64,000 bases of DNA from Argyresthia goedartella. Taxonomy: Eukaryota > Arthropoda > Insecta > Lepidoptera > Argyresthiidae. Made by a program: the position numbers and the translations under genes. How positions within the stretch are numbered: the stretch's first letter is position 1; each line of letters begins with the position of its first letter. Positions 54,139-62,587 of this stretch are shown piece after piece. The notes under the pieces were generated by a model that was not told the origin of the DNA, made no database searches, and saw only the letters and a list, made by a program, of their open reading frames with translations. The DNA lies in NCBI GenBank assembly GCA_949825045.1, contig OX463813.1, positions 27,820,001-27,884,000 on the forward strand. Reading direction: 5' to 3'.

Positions 54139-54613
54139 AACTGGTTTGACTTAGGCCTACGCCCGCATGGTAAAAGGTGTGACGCTAAAGCCACTTCCTC
54201 ACCGGGGCGGTATGTTTTTGGTTCGGTACCGGTTCTGTACGGAATCTGTAACGCATGTATTTTAATGAGAGCTTTCAGACGGCCTCGTATCAGTACTGTA
54301 CTGAGCACAGAAGTTGTACAGAGTGCTCGGACTCTCCCCCTTCCCGTCTCACCCGCCCCTGCTTCGCCGTAGGCCGCAATATCATACTCGTCATAGCGCT
54401 CGTAAAATCGGGTAAGCAGGCAAACTCCTCCCATATATATCATAAACACATATATATCGCCCAAAAGGGCAAATTGAAGGTAGAAAGCCTTCAGCATATA
54501 CCGAGGCCTTGGCTCACAGTAAAGTCTTAGACAGATAACTGCAAACATAAAGGGGTTGTTTTTAGTCCGTATAGCACACGAGCTGATGCCCGCTCAATAT
54601 GTGGGGACCCGGA

Positions 54614-54665
54614 CATAGCAGGGTGGTCTGACTCCTGGGCATAGCAGGGAGGTCTGACTCCTGGG
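54614..54665. repeat. 26-bp tandem duplication
   Basis: Two units of CATAGCAGGGTGGTCTGACT followed by CCTGGG, differing at one base. Confidence 0.85.
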
Positions 54666-54762
54666 CATGGGTAATTCCATTTTTTTCCCTCCAACAAAAA
54701 ATTAATAAATTGTGTCAGCTTCAGCAGATTGTGTGATGACGTATTCGACTATCCGGTTTTTT

Positions 54763-54809
54763 AACTTTGTCTTCCTCTCTTCTAACCTTGAAGAGAGGAA
54801 GGCAAAGTT
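54763..54809. repeat. Near-perfect palindrome, 20-bp arms, 7-bp loop
   Basis: Arms 54763-54782 and 54790-54809 match at 19 of 20 (AACTTTGTCTTCCTCTCTTC), loop TAACCTT. Confidence 0.9.
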
Positions 54810-54879
54810 ATTCATAGACTTGCTTAATTTTTATCAAAGAACGGTATGTTGGGTAAACAATTATAAATATATTTAATCT

Positions 54880-55230
54880 TTACCCGGATACGAGTAAGAT
54901 TAAGCCGTACTCCACCACCCTGGCTCTGTGCAGGTTGGTGGAGCGGTTTTACGACCACTACTACCACGTAGCGATAGAAGCCGGGACCAACAGCTTAACA
55001 TGTCATCCGAAACACTGATCGACGATAAATTAATGATCTCAGTGGTACAGATGTTCTGGCTGACCGCTCCAGAGACTACGCACACTGACACAATGTGCAT
55101 GTGCACGGCTAACAACAACTAAAGTCAAACCTTCATCGTGAAATATTAAATCTGTACATGGTAAGGATTCGAACCTGCGTCTGCTTCGTGAGAAGCAAGG
55201 GTGAAACCCATTTGACTACAGAGCCCATCG
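54880..55230 (-). mobile_element. SINE-C, minus strand
   Basis: Body GATTAAGCCGTACTCCACCA, CTACCACGTAGCGATAGAAG, GCCGGGACCAACAGC and ATCCGAAACACTGATCGACG. Then, from about 55155, the tRNA-Asp-like head on the minus strand (GGATTCGAACCTGCGTCTG, then CCATTTGACTACAGAGCCC). The insert between body and head near 55050-55140 differs from the copy at 21895. Confidence 0.65.
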
Positions 55231-55285
55231 TGAAATAAATATGTAACACTAAAAACTTAACAATTCTCATTTGTATGATGAACAT

Positions 55286-55389
55286 TAAGAACGCCGCAAG
55301 CAAATTATTGCTTGCGGCGTTCTTAGCCACAAACAAATTAGCCTCGTCGGCCCCCGCCTTTAGGCAGGGGGCCGACGAGGCTAATTTGT
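55286..55389. repeat. Two adjacent perfect palindromes (18-bp and 23-bp arms)
   Basis: First: arms 55286-55303 and 55308-55325 (TAAGAACGCCGCAAGCAA), loop ATTA. Second: arms 55333-55355 and 55367-55389 (ACAAATTAGCCTCGTCGGCC plus CCC), loop of 11 bp containing GCC-TTTA-GGC. Seven bases, GCCACAA, lie between. Confidence 0.95.
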
Positions 55390-55489
55390 GAGTATCTCGA
55401 GCGCGTCATATTCAGATACGGGACATGCCTTGCACCTTGTTTAGTAACAAATTTGTTTAGTCCCATCTTGAGCCGCGCCGTTGGGCCAA

Positions 55490-55875
55490 CAATAAGTCAC
55501 TAAGTTAAAAACAAAAAAAAAACAAGACTTCAAGTCCAAGCCTTATTACTTCCTCCCCGGTCGGGATACGAATTAAATATATTCATATTCATAATATACA
55601 TAAGTGTATGTACATGAAAAGTCCTCATCAAAACTTTTGCTGCACGGAACCACAAATCAAAACGTGATTTGTATTTTTTTTTGTATTTGTTGATTTATTT
55701 CAGAAAGCGCAAAATTCATTTTGTTAAAATTTATACGGAACCTCCTGTAAAGTATGGGCTACCAATCAATACAAGAATCATCAAAATCAGTTTATAATTG
55801 ACGGAGTAATCGCGTAACAAACACAAAAAAAAACAGACAAATTAAGAATCTCCTCCTTTTTGTAGTCGGTTGAAA
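55490..55875 (-). repeat. Dispersed repeat F, copy 3
   Basis: On the plus strand: CCTCCCCGGTCGGGATACG, ATGTACATGAAAAGTCCTC, AAATCAAAACGTGATTTG, GGAGTAATCGCGTAACAAA and TCTCCTCCTTTTTGTAGTC, the complement of the series at 45110 and 39740. Confidence 0.7.
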
Positions 55876-55879
55876 ATAA

Positions 55880-56750
55880 GTTCATACAAGTGGGATTTAC
55901 TCGAGCTTTTCTCACTAAGATATGTTGAGTTCATTACATGCTGATAATATATATTTCAATAAATCTGATACCATATAAACTTTAAAAAGTCCCTCGTGCG
56001 GTCTCGATGGATAGCATAAATCTGGTGGAGTTACTAATCAGGGTGTATCTTGGCCTTTCAACTATAACTTATTAAGATAGACACAAACCTTCATTGAGCT
56101 AATGAAGATTTTTAAAAATCCTCCCACAAGACGACTTTATCTCGATTGCCATGTTTGGAAGACCTTGTACACATACAGGTTCCTTATCATTATCAACCAT
56201 CTGCCCGAGCTTCCTGTATTATCATTACCACTTTAGACCCAGATATCAATGATTGTGTGGAATAGCTCGTAGTAAAGAAGTGAGCCCATCCACTTACGTG
56301 ATGAGAAAACTTAAACGGATTCTCGATTTCATAGTGATTTTGTCAAAAATATGTATGGAACTGGAAGCGTATAAAGTGGTTTAAAATCATATTATTATAC
56401 AGGATAATAATCTAGCAATATGATTCCATAGTTATGTCATGGTCTCGCAACTTTATTATATTTTGTAATCTTTATTATGAGTCGCCACTTAGCGCCCACA
56501 CGTATTGTGCTCTGTATCGCATAGTTTTAAATCTATGGTCGTGCTTTCCATATCGTGTGTTATCTGTGAACTGTCTCAACTTGATTATATACCAATAAAA
56601 CCATGCGATCATCCGCTTCCCGCCTACGTCAGAGAACGCCATTAAGCAGATGCCAATACAATATGGACTGTTTTATAGGTTTGTATGGGTCATTTCAATT
56701 GTTTCTTGCGTCCTAGGCCTCAGCGTAGGGTAGAGATTACAACAGAAACC
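55880..56750. other. No gene seen
   Basis: AT-rich; no motif. Confidence 0.35.
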
Positions 56751-56756
56751 CAATTG

Positions 56757-56960
56757 CCTCCGGCCCCACACGCTAATACCCTGTGTCTTGGGAATCAGAA
56801 ACAGCGACATAACACACATATAAACATCTAAGACCTGGGGTTTTTTTTCTTCCTCCCCAGCCGGATTGAACGTCGCCCAGAGAGCTCTGGCCTAGTTCTG
56901 GCTGTTGAGGTGAGGGGCGGGCACCGCATTCGCCCGTCGTCTTCTGGCGGGGTAGCGGAA
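56757..56960 (-). repeat. SINE-A tail and linker, minus strand, head damaged
   Basis: CCGGCCCCACACGCTAATAC, CAGAAACAGCGACATAAC and ACATCTAAGACCTGGGG are the tail, linker and A-run complement. Box B is broken after CCCCAGCCGG. Beyond it a GC-rich stretch (56890-57005) follows. Confidence 0.55.
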
Positions 56961-56964
56961 CTGG

Positions 56965-57940
56965 CGGGGTAGCGGGCGGCGCGGAATAGCATCGAGCCGC
57001 CCGGATACTTAAAAAATTAGGTGATTTCTCGAATTTACTGAAAAACATACATTAGCTAATTTATAAAATTTAAGGATTAATACGGGGCTATAAAAGAGGA
57101 AAATTTAGGTATAAAAATTATGAGAAAAATCAGTAATTTTATATTAAAATTATTGAATCTCCTTTTAAATATAGACTATGTTCAGGATTTTTTACGATCG
57201 AGCCAAATCAATCCAATCGCGTAGCGACATAGTATTTAAACTAGATTATCTCTTTGTGAATAACATATAATTTTTTGAGACCAATGAATTTATTGTTTTT
57301 TTTTTTTCCAAAGCTCTCTTCAGTGGTTTTGTGTGATCTTGGGCCTTAATTCGTGGCGCGAGGTAAACCTAAAACTGTACAGTACTTATGTGACATGGAT
57401 ATGGTACATGTTGGCTGTGGGACTAGATAGTCATTTCTAACTCTACCTAACATAAACTAACTGTTCCTATTCAAGTAAGTAAGTAGGTAGGTAGTTGGGT
57501 AGAATATGTATCATGCAGAATACTGTTCTTACTTCCAGAAAGTCCAGTTTCAAAATTATACAAATGCGATTCAGGAATCTGCTCAATACATCTATCTATC
57601 TTCAGTTATATTATATTCATATAGCTATCCTCAGTTCCTAGAAATATGCCTTGTCACTTTTATCAAAGGGATGGGAATTTCGTTCCGATGTCCTGATAGT
57701 CTTTGCTTGAAGTTTCCTAACATCTAAGTAGATAGGTAGGTAAGGTAGAGCTGGAGGAGTTAGATCCGGAGGGACAACTACTAAGTAACTCAAAGTTTGA
57801 CTAGCACTCAGTCATGGGTTTTGACTTAGGTATGAAATATGGAAATGACAACGCCCCAGTAGAGGTAGGTATGGCATTAAATTACGTTGTTTGCTATTTG
57901 AAATCATAATACCTAGTAGTTTATGTGACTGATACATAAT
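56965..57940. other. No gene; short GTAG/GTAA repeats
   Basis: AGTAAGTAAGTAGGTAGGTAG near 57475 and further GTAGGTA runs. No frame of interest. Confidence 0.35.
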
Positions 57941-58874
57941 GGAGGGCATTAAAACTCGAGAGCGGGTACCTAGTAGATTATGAAACGAGCCGAAAGTGAG
58001 TTTCATAATAATATCACTCGAGAGTTTGAATGCCTAATTATGTACAGTTACATACACTAGTTTATCTACACACATATCATCATTCAGTATTCAGTATTTA
58101 TTTTGTCATATAAATAGTATCGTAAGCTCGCTTTGATGTGTTCAGGAACCGCATGTTTGACCGGCATTGTGGCATTGAGTTGTTTAGCTTGTTCTGTAGT
58201 TACCAACTTCATAGACAAAGTAGGGGCGGCACGCAGGCGGGCGTCGGCGTTCGAATTTTGAATGTCATAAACATTATGGTCATAATGTTCAATATTCAGA
58301 TAAGAAATTAGTTTTTACAAAGTATCTGAATATTGATACATTATGAATCAATTTTCGACAAATGATGACATTCAAATTTCGAACGCCGACGCCTGCCTGC
58401 GTGCCGCCCTTAGTTTGTCTGTGAAGTTGGTACTACTGAACAAGCTAAACAAGTGCACAGCAATTATCAATGCCACCATGCCGGTCGAACATGCAGTTCC
58501 ATCAAAGAGAGCTTATGATATGTGTGTAGATAAACTATTAACTAGTGAATGTAACTGTACATAATTAGACAACCCATATATGCCCGTAACTTTTTACATC
58601 ACCGATTTTAATGATTTTTTGATATGTAGATGTTGGTGGATCATTAATAAGGCCCATGGTGAAAATTTTGAATTTTTAGCACTGAAAGTAATTTTTTTCA
58701 GGTGGGTCGATAACGACCCCTTGGGCACATATGATACCATAGATGTATGAAAACTCGACAAGTTTAATAAAACACGGAAAATAAATTCTGAACGTATTTA
58801 TTTCTTTTTACCTAAGCTCTACATACAAAAGGAAGGAAGGGATCAAAAGCTAGGAAAACAAATCAAACAAACAT

Positions 58875-60910
58875 CTAATCATGGAAAGCGCCAAAGCATT
58901 TATCATGCAAATTGACACCACATTTTCGACACATTTTCACAGTTTTATTGTGACACACTGCGCATCGTCTTCTTAATTGACCCGTAAGAATGATATGCTG
59001 AGCCTCATGTTGCCTCACTGCAACTGGTAAGGTGAGCGATGGACGTTGCTTTGGTCCGGTATGTTCTTTTGGTATGCCATATTTCAGTAGAAGTGACTTT
59101 GCTATTGATCGTCTGAATGCTAATGTGTCAACATTAGTACCCATAGATCGAGCTAATAATGCTGCATTGTTCACAGCTACGTCGATTATCCACATTAGAA
59201 TTGGTATGTACCATTTCTTACCTCCGATGGCTATACGATATACACCAACATTAGCATCAAGTCGATCTACTCCACCCATGAACCGATTATATTGAAATAT
59301 AACATTTGGCTGATCGATGTCAATGCGTCTTCTCATCGCAGTTGAATAGCGACTGGCTTTCTGTAGAGGTTGGACACCAAACTCATTTGACAACAAAGTC
59401 ACAACGTTGTTGTCATTCCAACGTACTGCGCAGATATTGTCATTAGTGTCCAGTCTGAAATCGTAGAAGCCTCTGGGTTCCTTTTTGAACGCCTTTACAT
59501 CTTTGAGAGGACATTTGTCAACACGGTTCTGTCTAACTGTGCCAGTAATTTTTACGTTATTGCCTTGCAGATTGGTAAGCAACGACGGAGACGTGAAGAA
59601 GTTATCGCAATATATCGAGAATTTATTGTCCGGATAAATATTTCTCACTGATTCAGTCAATTTGGTGACGACGTGTTCACCAAGCCCAATTTCACGTCTT
59701 TCTGAGCGACCTCTGTATAAATCAGCTTTCAAACAATATCCTAAACGGGTAGCCGCCACCCATGCCTTGAAGCCAAATCGTATCGGTTTTCCATGGATAT
59801 GTTGCTTGCAACTATGCCGTCCATAGTACGGTATCATAGATTCATCTACACTGAAATTTTTCTCAATTGGTGCATATATCAGAAATTTCTCATTCATCAT
59901 GTCACACAAAGGACGTATTTTGGCCATTTTGTCCCCAGGCTGAAGATCGTCATTATCAGCTACATGAAGAAATCGAAGAATCTCCTCAAAACGGTTTCTT
60001 CTCATAGAATTCGAGACTAAAATGTTATGTGTATCGTCTTGGATTTCCCAATACATTCGACGTCTTGGCAAAGGTACATATCCACTGAGTATCAATATAC
60101 CAAGGAAACATTTAATTTCGTCCGAAGAAAGGCAAAAATTTGTATTAGGATCTTTACTGACAGCGTAAAGTACAGACTGTCGGACTATGTGATGAATTAT
60201 TTCTTCAGAAAAAAATAGTTCGAAAAATTCTATTGGCTCGCTTTTGTCAGATAAAGTCAATACAGATCTTGGTGGTGGTGCTGCCCAATCATCCACATGG
60301 ACTTGTAAGTCACGTTTCAGCCACCTCCGAGGGTGTACTGTTGGACGAAGTCTGGTGACGGTATTCTCGGAAGAATCTTCTACGTTTCGAGTCCTCGAGG
60401 AAGTTGCTGTACTCCCAGCTTGTGCAGAAGTTCCAGAAGTACTTGGCATATCAGAATTGTCAGCCACATTTAGATCATCAATCCGATCATCTTGAACACG
60501 ATGAATCACCATTTCAGACGGGGCTAGCAACTGATGACGATTCAAGTTTTCAACGCCTTGATTATCTTCGTCACCGGAATCTCCATCAGATATGTGACCA
60601 TCACATGGAGGATCCATGAAGATATCCACTGCTTGTACGTCTTGTTCATGTTGCAAGTTCTCCAAGTAGTCAATTATTTCATTTGTGGTTAACGTACGCC
60701 GACTCCTGCAAAATAATATTACTACTGTAACTGGGTAGTACATATGCCCAAAGGGTCGTTATCGACCCAGTAAGACAAACCCTTCGAAAAATATAAGAGA
60801 TGACTAAACTAGCTGGACAAAAACTATTGCAATCTATAGATGTATAACTCAGGTAAAAAGTAATGTGGAGTAAAAGGACAACTTGTCATAGAATAATTCA
60901 GTACTTACAT
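58875..60910 (-). CDS. piggyBac transposase, intact frame, start codon formed by splicing
   Basis: The main exon runs 60705 to 58875. I predict an intron 60706-60908 (minus strand GTAAGTAC ... ATTATTTTGCAG). The upstream exon ends in AT (60910-60909), which joins the first G of the main exon to make ATG. The protein would be 610 residues, starting MSRRTLTTNEIIDYL. The unspliced frame could start at 60743 instead (622 residues), with 13 intron-coded residues. The acidic, disordered N-terminus is followed by the DDE_Tnp_1_7 domain: Asp in SVDESMIPYYGRHS, Asp in IYCDNFFTS, Asp in NRFMGGVDRLD. It ends with a Cys/His-rich domain (CAVCHNKTVKMCRKCGV, HDKCF) that binds subterminal DNA. It excises and inserts at TTAA. 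No stop or frameshift. Confidence 0.85.
60706..60908 (-). other. Predicted intron in the piggyBac transposase gene
   Basis: Donor GTAAGTAC and acceptor TTATTTTGCAG fit consensus well. The intron contains one copy of the GGGTCG-N2-AACGACCC motif and the alternative in-frame ATG at 60743. Confidence 0.65.
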
Positions 60911-61204
60911 ATTTCGAACGCAAAACGGCAATCTTGACTCGAAAAAAGATAATGATATTTTAGCACCACAGTCTGCCGTTCAGGTAACTACACAGAATAC
61001 ATATGACGTCGATTTACGGTAGGTCTTCTATTAGACTCTTTATTTGTGAAGGTATATTGAAAATAAAACATCACATCTCGTAGTTCTTGTCGACTGATTT
61101 GGGTGGGTAGTTTGGGGTCGAAAACGACCCCTTGGGCATATATGGGTTAAAACTCTCGCTCGTTTCACAAACCCACTCGCGAGTTTTAATGCTCTCCCTC
61201 AAAA

Positions 61205-62580
61205 TCAAATGTTTGGTACCAAATGTACATTTGATTAGGTACTATCATGGCAAGAAATACTTAAGAAAACTTTGTTCGTCACTGGTTGCTAAGACTGCTA
61301 TTGTTAATAAAGTTTTCCATCTCTTTGTCTATTCCTATGTAATTCCATCCTATTTGACACTGGGTAGGTAAGGTAGGTATGCATTTTCTAGTTTCTGAAC
61401 ATGTTTTTCGAAATATTTTTCCGTTCAATGTCACAGTTTTCCAGTACTTTTCTGGCTAGTTCTGGTGCTTAAGAATGGATTATTGGATTTCACCTTATCA
61501 TATAGACGGAGAGACAGCCGATGCCATGAGAGATACCAGAGATGCCATTTGAAAACACATACAAGCAAAATAATCTATAAACAGACAGGGTCGATGGGGA
61601 CTTGCAAAGCACTGTGATGACAGGGCCTTTGCGGGTGTGCGGGAGATGTGCGGGACGTCGCCCCCTCCGCGATTTCCTCTTTCCCCTCTGGCCTTCAATC
61701 CTGACATGGACTATAGGTAACTAGCTACCTACAAAAGGGAGATAGAGCTTAATTCATGTGCCTAGTAAATCGAGGGTTATCCCCGTTTTAACCCAAAATG
61801 CTGTAGACAGAAATCCCAATTCAACTTACCCAGGTAGGTACGCATATAAAATGTTGGGGTGCATTGGGAATAACAGTAGGTAGGTATTTATTGTGTCATT
61901 TTTCGATTGGGCTTATTTAAAAAAATGTGTTGGATTGGGAATAATTCAGTGACTATAGAGTAGGTAGGTAATTAAGTAATATAGCAAAATGTACTATCTA
62001 TACTGTACCATTGTAAAAATATCTAGGTCCTTGCTGGAGTAGGTAACTAGCAAGTTCAATAGGCACTCAATCGAATTGGATTAATATTCAGGCCGTAACA
62101 TAGGCGAATTGCCCTTATGTCCCAACGGAATAAAACACTTAATTTTACTATACATAATTGCGATCCTATTTCGCTCGACAGCAGCTTTAAAAACTTAATG
62201 AAACTAACCTGTACTTTATTCCCAGTCTGAGATAATTGCAGTCCCAGAAACAATCCAACAATACGCCTGCAGCCACTGCTTTCTTTCAAACTGATTTTAT
62301 TCGATCGTTTCACACACAACACAGCCCACTGTTTAGTATGGTTTAGTAAATAAACACCACCACAAATTACAGACACATCTTCCCGTTACAATAAAACTCC
62401 GATTTAACAAATCCACCAATAAAACAACTTTAAAATAACCAACAATAAAATCTCACGAAATCCTGTGATTCTGTTGAACATCACAAGTTACGATCCCGAA
62501 CGTATATCTCCCGTGTTATAAGGAGCGAGCGACGTAGATCCAACTAACGCACACTCGCCACGGCTACTCGCGGGGAACTG
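61205..62580. other. No gene seen
   Basis: The 106-codon minus-strand frame near 62056-62376 has no recognisable domain. 62500-62580 is GC-richer (GCGAGCGACGTAGATCC) and could be the edge of host unique sequence. Confidence 0.4.
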
Positions 62581-62587
62581 ACAGAAT

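Larger units (their letters stand above)
58573..61146 (-). mobile_element. piggyBac transposon, 2574 bp, apparently intact
   Basis: The ends are perfect 13-bp inverted repeats, CCCATATATGCCC (58573-58585) and its complement (61134-61146), starting with CCC as in piggyBac. The right flank is TTAA (61147-61150); the left flank is CAA, where a TTAA copy has been eroded. The motif GGGTCG-N2-AACGACCC with CTTTGGGCATATG or similar occurs at 58704-58733, 60741-60768 (inverted) and 61115-61146. One transposase gene lies on the minus strand. Confidence 0.9.
57944..61200. mobile_element. Foldback-type element with long inverted arms, split by piggyBac
   Basis: The left arm (57944-58318) begins GAGGGCATTAAAACTCGAG. 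The right arm (58322-58572 plus 61147-61200) ends GAGTTTTAATGCTCTCC. Matching inverted landmarks, read from the outside inward, include CATAATTATGTACAGTTAC-like, TTTATCTACACACATATCAT, TGTTTAGCTTGTTC, AGACAAAGTAGGGGCGGCAC and GCGTCGGCGTTCGAA. Without the piggyBac insert the element is about 690 bp, almost all inverted arm. The two small frames in it are non-genic. A shortened relative lies at 33019-33320. Confidence 0.75.

Noticed and set aside
53967..54548. A 193-codon minus-strand gene
   Set aside because: It overlaps the dispersed repeat at 54035-54138, has no recognisable domain, and nothing around it supports a gene.
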